Assembly: GCF_020858115.1 (NCBI RefSeq)
Contig: NZ_JACYMM010000001.1
Location: forward strand, 310,001-374,000
DNA from: Janthinobacterium sp. FW305-129
GTDB lineage: Bacteria > Pseudomonadota > Gammaproteobacteria > Burkholderiales > Burkholderiaceae_D
DNA: 64,000 nt
Direction of reading: 5' to 3'
Positions 1-10,500 of the stretch are shown in pieces (position 1 is the first letter of the stretch; every line of letters begins with the position of its first letter). Position numbers and translations under genes: made by a program. The notes beneath the pieces are model-generated. The model did not search any database, was not told the origin of the DNA, and saw only the letters and a list, made by a program, of their open reading frames with translations.

Positions 1-860
1 ATCGTCACGCAATTGGCGACGACGTCGAACAGCGGCGTCGGGAAGTCGCCCGGCGGCAAGCCGACCAATACGCAGGTGCCGCGCTTGCGCGTCATCGCCA
101 CGCCTTGCTGGAAGGCATCGAGCGACGGCGCCGTGATCAGCACGCCGTGCGCGCCGCCGCCCGTCGCTTCGCGCAAGGCCGCGACCGGGTCGCCCTGGCG
201 GGCGTTGATGGTGACTTCGGCGCCGAGGGCGCGCGCGTGCTCCAGCTTGCCTTCATCGATGTCGACGGCCGCCACGCGCAAGCCCATGGCCAGCGCGTAT
301 TCGATGGCCAGGTGGCCCAGGCCGCCGATGCCGGACACGGCCAGCCATTCGCCGGGCCGCGCGCCCGTTTCCTTGATGCCCTTGTAGCTGGTGACGCCGG
401 CGCAGATGATGGGCGCGGCTTGCACGGCGGAAAGACCGGCCGGAATGTGCGCGACGTAGCGCGGATCGGCCAGGATGTACTCGGCGAAGCCGCCATTCTT
501 CGTGTAGCCGCCGAACTGCGCCTCGGCGCACACGGTTTCCCAGGCTGCCAGGCAATGTTCGCAATGGCCGCAAGCCGAGTACAGCCAGGGCACGCCGACC
601 CGGTCGCCCAGCTGCACTTCGGTCACGCCCGTGCCCACGGCCACCACCAGGCCGATGCCTTCGTGGCCGGGAATGAACGGCGGCGTCGGCTTGACGGGCC
701 AGTCGCCGCGCGCCGCATGCAAGTCCGTGTGGCACACGCCGCACGCTTCCGTCTTGACCAGGATCTGGCCGGGACCGGGCACCGGCACGGGAACCTCGCG
801 CAGCACCAGCGGCTGGCCCAGTTGCTCGACAACGGCGGCTTTCATGGTTGTGGGTGTCAT
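1..860 (-). CDS. adhP: Zinc-dependent alcohol dehydrogenase, AdhP type (3' end outside window)
   Basis: Oxidises primary alcohols or reduces aldehydes with NAD(H) in the cytoplasm. About 286 residues are visible from an ATG at 860, preceded by AAGGA. The translation carries the catalytic-zinc motif CGVCHTDL, then GHEGIG, a structural-zinc cluster of four Cys (CGHCEHC followed by a fourth Cys) and the Rossmann motif GIGGLGH, in the usual medium-chain dehydrogenase order. The frame runs off base 1 without a stop, so roughly the last 50 residues are missing. A 15-bp perfect palindrome lies about 40 bp upstream. The family is clear; the exact substrate is not visible. Confidence 0.93.
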   Translation of the reverse strand, partial: MTPTTMKAAVVEQLGQPLVLREVPVPVPGPGQILVKTEACGVCHTDLHAARGDWPVKPTPPFIPGHEGIGLVVAVGTGVTEVQLGDRVGVPWLYSACGHCEHCLAAWETVCAEAQFGGYTKNGGFAEYILADPRYVAHIPAGLSAVQAAPIICAGVTSYKGIKETGARPGEWLAVSGIGGLGHLAIEYALAMGLRVAAVDIDEGKLEHARALGAEVTINARQGDPVAALREATGGGAHGVLITAPSLDAFQQGVAMTRKRGTCVLVGLPPGDFPTPLFDVVANCVT

Positions 861-900
861 ATCATTCCTTATCAAGTTGATCATGCATAGTGCTGCCATA

Positions 901-915
901 GTCTGTTCAACAGAC
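901..915. promoter_or_regulatory. Perfect palindrome upstream of adhP
   Basis: GTCTGTT-C-AACAGAC is a 7-bp-arm perfect inverted repeat 41-55 bp before the adhP start codon. Its position suits an operator for a TetR- or LysR-type regulator. No matching regulator gene is visible next to it, so the regulator is unknown. Confidence 0.45.
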
Positions 916-1384
916 ATTTGCGTATGCTCACATTCTGCTGCATGCAATTCGAAAATAGATTGATCTACATCAATATATTAAAACGCGCCACATTCAATGC
1001 CCCGAATGCGGTTTCGGATAAATCCCCCTTATTTAAAACAGCGTACGCACTATGCCGCCGAGCGGATGGCGCCGACCAAGGGACGGCACCGCGCGGCTGC
1101 CAATGGGAAGGAGGCGGCCACCGTCACAATTGGTCACTTCTGGTGGGTATTGGTGGTTTGTTATTTAAGTAACGGAGTCACTATACTAAGCAAATCAGGG
1201 ACGGAAAGATAATGGAAAGATAAAAAGTACATTATTCAAGCCGATTTTTTATCCCTGGCTGGCGATAAAAATAAATCAAAAGAACTCGCTGGGCACCGCA
1301 ATGAAAGCCGCATATAAAAACAGCATGATTTTTTACCCGGCGAATACCGTCTTATTCACGAAGTTCTTGGCATAGAAAGAGACC
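916..1384. other. Intergenic region, no supported gene
   Basis: This gap between divergent adhP and the lipase gene holds only short overlapping frames without a ribosome binding site or recognisable product. Its right half (about 1150-1380) is AT-rich, with a direct repeat of GGAAAGATA at about 1203 and 1214, and probably carries the promoter of the downstream lipase operon. Confidence 0.5.
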
Positions 1385-2650
1385 ATGTCAGCACATTTTG
1401 ATGTTTTTCAACAGACGTTTGCCCTGTCCTTATTATCGAATCTGTCTTCCAACTATATCGCCAGGGACCGCTATGTTCCGGGCACGCATGGCGACCCGCT
1501 GGAAGCCCAGCTGGTGGCCAATATCCAGGCCGCCTTGCCTGAGCCGGCGGTCTCGGCAGGCCTGGGGACTGGCTGGGAAATCGTCTGGGGGCCGGCGGTC
1601 TGGCGCGGCGCGAAGTCCCGGGTGGCAGAGAATGCCGCCGTTGTTTTTTATAATCCGGAAGTCGCGTTCGAGGATGGAACGACAGCCGCAAGCTATGTGG
1701 TTGCCATTGCGGCCACCAATTTCATCTCCGGCTATGACTGGATCGTGGAGGATTTTACGGTGTCGTCCACCGTCAACTGGGCGCAATATGATCCGGCCAT
1801 GCCGTTTGCCGTTGCCGCTGCGCCCAATTCCGCCATGCCGCTCATTTCCAAAGGCACGGCGACTGGCGTGCGGCACATTGCCGCATTGACGCCGACCGAT
1901 CCTGCGCATGGAACAAGCAGCCTTGCCGATTTTATCGGGCAGCTCAATGGCACGGCAAGCGCCGGGACGCGCATGATCTTCACCGGGCATAGCCTTGCCG
2001 GCGCGCTGGCGCCGACTTTTGCCCTGTACCTGAAGGAACACGGCGCCTTGTCCAGATTCGAGCGGGTACGGGTTTATCCGACCGCGGGCGCCTCTCCCGG
2101 CAATACCAGTTTTTCCAGGCGCTTTGCCGATGCCTTTCCGCGCCAGGCCGCGGGCGGCAAAGCCTGGCAGAGCTGGAATGTCCTGATCCACAATCAGTAC
2201 GATATCGTGCCGCATGCCTGGGCCCTGGGCACGCTGCTGCAATTGCCTACCCTTTACGGCAATTCCGATGCCGAAGGCGGGGTAAAGCTGCCGGAACAGA
2301 TATATGGCGTGGTGCTGCTTGCCCTGGCCGATTCCACCGCCTCGAAAACGCTCTACGCCGCTCTGCCGGGCGCCGTATTTTCAGGCGCCCCCCCGGGGCC
2401 TGCCCCTGCCACCGCCGCAGCGTACCTGACCATGGCTGGGGTGCAGCATGTCAAGACGTACATCGAAGAGATACTCGGCCCGGATTTTCTGGCAATCGAG
2501 CACGGGCCAACTGTTCCTGGCGTTAGCGAATTCAAGGATGCCACGCGCCGTATCGCGGAGATCGTCGAAATACTGGAAAAGATCCTTCACCCGGATGCGG
2601 GCAGCGGGCTGCGGCCAGCGGCGCCACTGGCGACGGGGCAGGAAGCCTGA
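1385..2650 (+). CDS. Class-3-like lipase / alpha-beta hydrolase without signal peptide
   Basis: Predicted ester or phospholipid hydrolase of 421 residues. The nucleophile motif is TGHSLAGALA with Ser203; a matching acid sits in YDIVPHAW (Asp273) and a plausible His355 in GVQHVKT, giving the order Ser-Asp-His of Lipase_3 enzymes. The start has GAAAGAG just upstream. No signal peptide or lipobox is seen, so the protein is cytoplasmic or is exported by a specialised machine such as a type VI system. It is followed within 50 bp by an exported tail-collar protein and then an exported Sel1-repeat protein, which suggests one transcription unit. Confidence 0.75.
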   Translation: MSAHFDVFQQTFALSLLSNLSSNYIARDRYVPGTHGDPLEAQLVANIQAALPEPAVSAGLGTGWEIVWGPAVWRGAKSRVAENAAVVFYNPEVAFEDGTTAASYVVAIAATNFISGYDWIVEDFTVSSTVNWAQYDPAMPFAVAAAPNSAMPLISKGTATGVRHIAALTPTDPAHGTSSLADFIGQLNGTASAGTRMIFTGHSLAGALAPTFALYLKEHGALSRFERVRVYPTAGASPGNTSFSRRFADAFPRQAAGGKAWQSWNVLIHNQYDIVPHAWALGTLLQLPTLYGNSDAEGGVKLPEQIYGVVLLALADSTASKTLYAALPGAVFSGAPPGPAPATAAAYLTMAGVQHVKTYIEEILGPDFLAIEHGPTVPGVSEFKDATRRIAEIVEILEKILHPDAGSGLRPAAPLATGQEA

Positions 2651-2697
2651 GGCCCGCCTTGCACATACGTTTGCTTCACATCAAGGGGAAATAAAAA

Positions 2698-3543
2698 ATG
2701 AAATCGGTAGTCAAGAAACACTTTTCTCGCACCACACTGATCGCCGGCATCGTCTCGGCAGCCTGGGCGCCCAACAGTTTTGCCTGTTCCGACAGCCCTG
2801 TCCTGGCGAGCATCTGCATCATGGCCGTGCCATACAATTTCGGCAGTTTCAATCGGCAGTATGTGCTGGCTGACGGACGCGATATGTATATCAATACGAA
2901 TGTGGCACTGTATTCCCTGATTGGTAACGCTTATGGCGTCGTTACCCAGACGACGTTCAAGCTGCCTGACCTGCGCGGCAAGTTCATCATCGGCGCCAAC
3001 GGCGAGGACTACATGGCTGGCGACAAGGGCGGTGCAAATGCGATCAAATTGAAGGTTGCACAACTGCCGCCCCATACGTTCGCGCTGGCCGCGGTTCCCG
3101 TCGACCTGAGCAAGCTGAAGGTCGGCGTGGCCTTGCCTGCGCTGACGGGCACGGCACTCATTCCCAGTACCGTTGCGACAGGCACGGTAGCGGACTTGAA
3201 AATGAATGTGTCCGGTAGCGCCAATGGGGGCTCCTCGCCATCGGGCGCTTATCTGGGCAAGGCAATCTCTGCGTCCTCCAACATTTATTCCTCGGCGGCA
3301 CCGGATGCGACACTGAATGCCGGCGCCATCACCGGTGGCACCGTTTCGGTCACGGTGCCTGGCATGGCGGGAACCGTGACTACGGTCGGTCAGGCGCTGG
3401 ACGGCGTCATCGGCGGCACCGCAACGGCCAGCGGCCAGACGCTTCCCGTCGGAAGTGGCGATGCAATCGATATCCGGCCATCCTTTATCGCCTTGACGTA
3501 TTACATCGCGGCCTCCAATGGCCTGTATCCAAACAGGGATTAG
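2698..3543 (+). CDS. Exported phage tail-collar domain protein
   Basis: 281 residues. A Sec signal peptide (basic start, hydrophobic core, likely cut after NSFA) is followed by a Tail Collar domain at about residues 40-115, recognised by the pattern FG..N.Q..LADG.....NTALYSLIG..YG....TTFKLPDLRGKF, here slightly diverged. The rest is Gly/Ala/Thr-rich like a fibre shaft. Collar-domain proteins are phage tail or fibre parts, and chromosomal relatives (microcystin-dependent protein type) are exported. A strong AAGGGGA lies before the ATG. Function in this cell is unknown; there are no other phage structural genes nearby. Confidence 0.75.
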   Translation: MKSVVKKHFSRTTLIAGIVSAAWAPNSFACSDSPVLASICIMAVPYNFGSFNRQYVLADGRDMYINTNVALYSLIGNAYGVVTQTTFKLPDLRGKFIIGANGEDYMAGDKGGANAIKLKVAQLPPHTFALAAVPVDLSKLKVGVALPALTGTALIPSTVATGTVADLKMNVSGSANGGSSPSGAYLGKAISASSNIYSSAAPDATLNAGAITGGTVSVTVPGMAGTVTTVGQALDGVIGGTATASGQTLPVGSGDAIDIRPSFIALTYYIAASNGLYPNRD

Positions 3544-3547
3544 CACT

Positions 3548-4510
3548 TTGCGTAAACTTGCTGTTACAACAATGGCCGCGCTGCTGCTTGCCGCGCCACA
3601 GGCCGGCGCCGCGCCGCGCGACCTCAGCACTGAGCTGAAGCGCGCCGACAAGGCGCTGGCGGCCCAGGACTACGGACTCGCCTACAAGGAATATGCGCGC
3701 GTCGCCGCCCGCAATCCCCTGGCGCAATTCAATCTGGGCTTGATCGAACGCGAAGGATGGGGGCGGGCGCGCAATGGGGCAGCCGCCTGCGGCTGGTTCG
3801 GCAAGGCGGCGCAGCGCAACATTCCCGCTGCGCAACAGTTTTTTGGCGATTGCCTGGCTGCAGGCATCGGACAGGCGGCCGACGGCAAGGCGGCCGAAGC
3901 GTGGTACCGCAAGGCGGCGCAGGCGGGCATCGCCTATGCGCTCTGTTCGGCCGGTCAACTGTATATCGGCGGGCAGGTCGTCGGCAAGGATGTCGGGCAC
4001 GGCCTGGGGCTGTGCGCGCAAGCGGCGCAGGCCGGGTCGGTGCCGGCCATGCTGCGCATCGCCGACTATTACAAGGATGGCACGGACGTGCCGCAAGACC
4101 TGGCGGCCGCGCGTCATTGGTATCGGCAGGCGGCGGAACACCGCAACCATCCGGCGCAATACCGCCTGGGCGTGATGCTGGGGCAGGGCGAGGGCGGCGA
4201 TGTCAACCTGGCGCTGGCCCTGTCATGGCTGGAGCATGCGGCCTCCGAAGGCTATGCGCCGGCCTATTTGCCGGTGGCCATCCTGTACGCCAACAGCGCG
4301 CCCGACCCGGCCACTGGCGCGCTGACGCCGGCCAGTCTGGCAAAGATTTACATGTGGAACAGCGCTGCCCAAGCCACCACGAAAAATACCGCGGAACTGG
4401 CCGAGATCGAACGGATTGCGCAACTGGTCAATCAAGTCATGCCGGCAGAGTGGAAGCCTGCGCTGGACCGCCGGGTCGCCGAGCACCTGGGCCGATTTTC
4501 CGCAAATTAA
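3548..4510 (+). CDS. Exported Sel1-repeat (TPR-like) protein
   Basis: 320 residues when started at TTG 3548, which gives a compact signal peptide (MRKLAVTTMAALLLAAPQAG); an upstream ATG at 3518 would overlap the previous gene by 26 bp and push the signal inward. The mature part is a row of Sel1 repeats of about 36 residues (for example AAAWYRKAAQAGIAYA and AARHWYRQAAEH). Sel1 solenoids bind other proteins. It starts 4 bp after the collar gene stop, so it is translationally linked. Periplasmic Sel1 proteins next to lipases are known as immunity proteins of some type VI lipase effectors, which is one possible role. Confidence 0.8.
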   Translation: MRKLAVTTMAALLLAAPQAGAAPRDLSTELKRADKALAAQDYGLAYKEYARVAARNPLAQFNLGLIEREGWGRARNGAAACGWFGKAAQRNIPAAQQFFGDCLAAGIGQAADGKAAEAWYRKAAQAGIAYALCSAGQLYIGGQVVGKDVGHGLGLCAQAAQAGSVPAMLRIADYYKDGTDVPQDLAAARHWYRQAAEHRNHPAQYRLGVMLGQGEGGDVNLALALSWLEHAASEGYAPAYLPVAILYANSAPDPATGALTPASLAKIYMWNSAAQATTKNTAELAEIERIAQLVNQVMPAEWKPALDRRVAEHLGRFSAN

Positions 4511-4570
4511 TACATATATAACAAGCGGTATGCCATCCGCGCATGGCGCCGCCAACCAGAGAAAACCATC

Positions 4571-7500
4571 ATGCGTCATGCCTCTATGAACAGAATCTAT
4601 CGACTCATCTGGAGCCATGTGCACCATGCATGGGTCATCGTCCCGGAACGCACGAAGGGCCGGGGCAAGGCGGCGAATCGCAGCCTTGTGTTCAGCGCCT
4701 TGCTGGCGGCCACCCCAGTTGCCATGGCGGGGCCGACGGGCGGCCAGGTGACAGCCGGCAACGGCACCATCAGCCAGAGCGGCGCCACCACCACGGTGAC
4801 GCAAGCGAGCCAGAACCTGTCATTGAATTGGCAGTCTTTCAACACCACGAGCCAGGAAACCGTCAATTTCGTCCAGCCGTCGGCCAGCGCCATTGCCGTC
4901 AACCGCATCGCCGACACGAATGCCACCCGCTTCTTTGGCCAGCTCAACGCCAATGGCCAGGTCTACCTGATCAATCCGAATGGCGTGCTGTTCGGCGCCG
5001 GATCGCAAATCAACGTGGGCGGCCTGGTGGCCTCGACGCTCGACATCGGCGATGCCGGCCTGGGCGGCGCGACGCGCCATTTCAGCGGCAGCGGCACGGG
5101 CAGCATCGTCAACCAGGGCACGATCAACGCCGCCAAGGGCGGCTATGTTGCCTTCATCGGCAATACGGTCAGCAATACGGGCACCATCAATGCCGCAGCG
5201 GGTGCGGCGGCGCTGGGCGCGGGCAGCGACGTCACGCTGTCGTTTTCCGGCGATAGCCTGGTCAATCTGCAGGTCAAGCAGAGCACGCTGAACAACCTGG
5301 CCGAAAACGGCGGCCTCATCAAAGCCGACGGTGGCGCGGTCTGGCTCTCGGCCGGTGCCAGGGATGCGCTGGTGGCCAGCGTGATCAATAACACCGGCAT
5401 TATTCAGGCGCGCAGCGTGCAGAACGTCAACGGTTCCATTGTGCTGACGGCTGGCAATGCCGGCACCGCAAGCAATGGCGGCACGCTCGATGCTTCCGGC
5501 AGCGGCGGCGCGGGCGGCGGCAGCGTGAAGGTGCTTGGCGGCACGGTCAAGCTGGCGGCGGGCAGCGCGATTGATGTGTCAGGCGAGGGCGGCGGCACAG
5601 CTTTGATCGGCGGCAATTTTCTTGGCAGCGGCAGCGAGCAACGCGCGCACACGGCCATCGTCGACGCCGGCGCCTCGATCAAGGCCGATGCCATCAGCCG
5701 CGGCAATGGCGGCAATGTCGCCGTCTGGTCCGATAACAGCACGCAATTCAATGGCAGCATCACGGCGCGTGGCGGCGCGGTGTCGGGCAATGGCGGCAAG
5801 GTGGAAACTTCGGGCAAGGCCTTGAAGGTCAACGCCAGCGCCTCCGTCAGTACGGCGGCGCCCCATGGCGCGGCGGGGGAATGGCTGCTGGACCCGGACG
5901 ATATCCTGATCGGCAATGCCAGCATCTGGGGAAATGACTACGGCATCAATGTCGATACGCGCGTCCTGTCGACGGCGCTCAATAACGGCAATGTGACCAT
6001 CAAGACCACAGGGGCTTCCGCCAGTTGCACGGGCACGACGTGTACCCCTGGCAAGCCCGGCAATGGCGATATCATCATCCTCGACGGTATCGGTTACGGC
6101 AATGACTACTCCGTCAATGGAAATCCCAGCATCCCTAACTGGACCAGCAACACGACGCTGACGCTCAGTGCCTATCGCAATGTGCAGTTCAAATTGACGA
6201 ATAATGTTTCTTATGGGGGAGCAATCGGCAATCTTGGCGGAGGCATCGTGGCTGAAGGGGCGGTGAATATCGTGCTGAAGGCCGACAATGGCGCCAGGGG
6301 CACGGGCACAGTCTTTTTTGACGACCTTTCCGCCATTGATAGCAATATTTTCCTTGCAAATAATGCCGGCACTGTCAGCATCTATTACAACCCCGGCAGC
6401 TACAGCACCCCGGCGGACTTTACCCCGTACCTCAATAATCCAGCTCAGCTGACCGCCTATATGGCCGTCAATCTGAACGCTTCGATTGCTCCCAAGGTCT
6501 ATGACGGCACGACGACCGCCGGCTTGGCTGGGGTCAGCAGCCTGCTGGCCATGCCGACCGGCCTGACGCTCGATACTGCCAGCCAGGCGGCTAGCTTTGC
6601 GGACAAGAATGCCGGCACCGACAAGGCCGTGACCATCACCGGCGTCAGGTTCACTGGCGGCGGCACCACGGTTGCCTATAATGGCCAGCACTACTACCTG
6701 AATGGCCTCGACAGCAAGACGGGGACGATCACGCCCAAGAGCATCAACGTCAGCGGCGTTTCCGCCAGCGACAAGACCTACGATGGCACGACCACCGCCA
6801 CGCTCACGGGAGCAGGCATTTCGTCGTCCGACCTGGTCGGCGGCGATGTCGTTTCGCTGGCAGGCGGCTCCGCCACGGGGACGTTTGCCGACGCCAATGC
6901 CGGCGGCAACAAGACCGTCGCCGTCAGCGGCTATGCGCTGACGGGCACGGATGCGGCCAACTACAACGTGGTGCAGCCGGGCAGCGTGACGGCCACCATC
7001 CACAAGGCAGATCTGGTCTTGTCCGGCGGCAAGACCTACGACGGCAGCACTGCGGTGGCGGGCGGCACGCTGACGGCCACGGGCGTGGCGGGCCAGACCT
7101 TCAGCGTCGGCGGCGCCGGCGATGCCGGCAATCTTGCCAGCAAGAACGTGCAAACGGGCGCGGCGCTGGGCAGCACCACGGGCCTGGTCCTGGGCAGCAG
7201 CGGCAACGGCGGCTTGTCCGGCAACTACAATGCGCTCGGCACGGCCGGCAGCAGCTATACGGTGATGGCCAAAGGCATCACTTTGACCGGCATCGGCGCC
7301 ATGGATAAAACCTATGACGCGACGACGACGGCGACCTTGAATACGGCCAATGTGGCGTATTCGGGCATGGTTGCAGGTGACAGCCTGAGCCTGGGAGGGC
7401 AGGGTGTCGGCCATTTCGCCAGCAAGGATGCGGGCGCCAACAAGACGGTCAGCGTTTCCGGTTTCACCTTGAGCGGGCTGGACGCTGGCAATTACGTCGT

Positions 7501-10500
7501 GACGCAGCCGAGCGGCGTGACGGCGACGATCAACAAGGCCGACCTGGCAGTGTCGGGCGTCAGCGCCTTGAATAAAACCTATGACGCGGGCACCGGCGCG
7601 ACCTTGAGCGGCACGGCCACGGTCAGCGGTTTCCTTAATGATAACGTTTCCGTCGTCGGCACGGGGACAGGCAGCTTTGCCGACGCCAACGCCGGCGGCA
7701 ACAAGAGCGTTGCCGTCAACGGCTATGCGCTGACGGGCGCGGATGCAAGCAACTACAAGCTGGTTCAGCCGGGCAGCGTGACGGCGACCATCCACAAGGC
7801 CGATCTGATTCTCTCTGGCGGCAAGACCTATGACGGCAGCACTGCGGTGGCGGGCGGCACGCTGACGGCCACCGGTGTGGCGGGACAGACTTTCAGCGTC
7901 GGCGGCGCCGGCGATGCCAGCAATCTTGCAAGCAAGAACGTGCAAACGGGCGCGGCACTGGGCAGCACGACCGGCCTCGTCCTGGGAAGCAGCGGCAACG
8001 GCGGCTTGTCCGGCAACTACAATGCGCTGGGCACGGCCGGCAGCAGCTATACGGTGACGGCCAAGGGCATCACTTTGACCGGCATCGGCGCCATGGACAA
8101 AACCTATGACGCGACGACGGCGGCTACCTTGAATACGGCGAACGCGGCGTATTCGGGCATGGTCGCGGGCGATAGCCTGAGCCTGAGCGGCCAGGGTGTC
8201 GGCAGCTTTGCGACCAAGGATGCGGGCGCGAACAAGACCGTCAGCGTCTCCGGTTTCACCTTGAGCGGGATCGATGCCGGCAATTATGTCGTCACGCAAC
8301 CGACAGGCTTGAGCGCGACGATCCACAAGGCTGACCTGGCGGTATCGGGCGTCAGTGCCTTGAACAAAACCTATGACGCGGGCACCGGTGCGACCTTGAG
8401 CGGCACGGCCACGGTCAGCGGTTTTCTTAATGACAACGTTTCCGTCGTCGGCACGGGGACAGGCAGCTTTGCCGACGCCAACGCGGGCGGCAACAAGAAC
8501 GTCGCCGTCAGCGGCTATGCGCTGACGGGCACGGATGCGGCCAACTACAACCTGGTGCAGCCGGGCAGCGTGACGGCCACCATCCACAAGGCCGATTTGA
8601 TTCTGTCCGGCGGCAAGACCTATGACGGCAGCACTGCGGTGGCGGGCGGCACGCTGACGGCCACGGGTGTGGCTGGGCAGACCTTCAGCATCGGCGGCGC
8701 CGGCGATGCCAGCAATCTTGCCAGCAAGAACGTGCAAACGGGCGCGGCGCTGGGCAGCACGACCGGCCTCGTGCTGGGCAGCAGCGGCAACGGCGGCTTG
8801 TCCGGCAACTACAACGCGCTGGGCACGGCCGGCAGCAGCTATACGGTGACGGCCAAGGGCATCACTTTGACCGGCATCGGCGCCGTGGACAAGACCTATG
8901 ACGCGACGACGGCGGCGACCCTGAATACGGCGAACGTGGCGTATTCCGGCATGATCGCGGGGGATAACGTCAGCCTGGGCGGCCAGGGTGTCGGCAGCTT
9001 TGCGACCAAGGATGCGGGCGCGAACAAGACCGTCAGCGTTTCCGGTTTCACCTTGAGCGGGATCGATGCCGGCAATTATGTCGTCACGCAACCGACAGGC
9101 TTGAGCGCGACGATCCACAAGGCTGACCTGGCGGTATCGGGCGTCAGTGCCTTGAACAAAACCTATGACGCGGGCACCGGTGCGACCTTGAGCGGCACGG
9201 CCACGGTCAGCGGTTTTCTTAATGACAACGTTTCCGTCGTCGGCACGGGGACAGGCAGCTTTGCCGACGCCAACGCGGGCGGCAACAAGAACGTCGCCGT
9301 CAGCGGCTATGCGCTGACGGGCACGGATGCGGCCAACTACAACCTGGTGCAGCCGGGCAGCGTGACGGCCACCATCCACAAGGCCGATTTGATTCTGTCC
9401 GGCGGCAAGACCTATGACGGCAGCACTGCGGTGGCGGGCGGCACGCTGACGGCCACGGGTGTGGCTGGGCAGACCTTCAGCATCGGCGGTTCCGGCGATG
9501 CCAGCAATCTGGCCAGCAAGAACGTGCAAACGGGCGCGGCGCTGGGCAGCACCACGGGCCTCGTGCTGGGCAGCAGCGGCAACGGCGGCTTGTCCGGCAA
9601 CTACAATGTGCTCGGTACGGCCGGCAGCAGCTATACGGTGACGGCCAAGGGCATCACTTTGACGGGCATCGGCGCCGTGGACAAAACCTATGACGCGACG
9701 ACGACGGCGACCCTGAATACCGCGAATGTGGCGTATTCCGGCATGGTCGCGGGCGACAGCCTGAGCCTGGGCGGCCAGGGTGTCGGCAGCTTTGCGACCA
9801 AGGATGCGGGCGCCAACAAGTCCGTCAGTGTTTCCGGTTTCACCTTGAGCGGGATCGATGCCGGCAATTACGTCGTCACACAGCCGAGCGGCGTGACGGC
9901 GACGATCCACAAGGCTGTGTTGGTGCTGTCCGGCATCAGCGCCATGGATAAAACCTACGATGCGACGACGGCGGCGGCCCTGAATACGGCGAATGTGACC
10001 TATTCGGGCATGATGGCGGGCGACAGCCTCAGTCTGGCAGGCCAGGGGACAGGGCATTTTGCCAGCAAGGATGCCGGCGTGAATAAAACGGTCAGCGTCT
10101 CGGGTTTCACCTTGAGCGGGCTGGACGCCGGCAATTACGTCGTCACGCAGCCGACAAACGTGACGGCGACGATCAACAAGGCAGAATTGGTGCTGTCCGG
10201 CATCAGCGCAGCGGATAAAACCTATGACGCGACGACGACGGCGACCCTGAATACGGCCAACGTGGCGTATTCCGGCATGATGGCAGGGGACCAGCTCGCT
10301 TTGGCAGGGCAGGGTATCGGCCATTTTGCCAGCAAGGATGCCGGCGCGAATAAATCGGTTGCCGTATCCGGTTTCAGTTTGGGCGGGGCTGACGCCGGCA
10401 ACTACGTCGTCACGCAACCGACAGGCTTGAGCGCGACGATCAGCAAGGCCGACCTGGCGGTGTCCGGCATCAGCGCCTTGAACAAGACCTATGACGCGGG

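Noticed and set aside
918-1212. Short overlapping frames in the adhP-lipase gap
   Set aside because: No ribosome binding site, no codon bias and several alternative phases; regulatory DNA is more likely.
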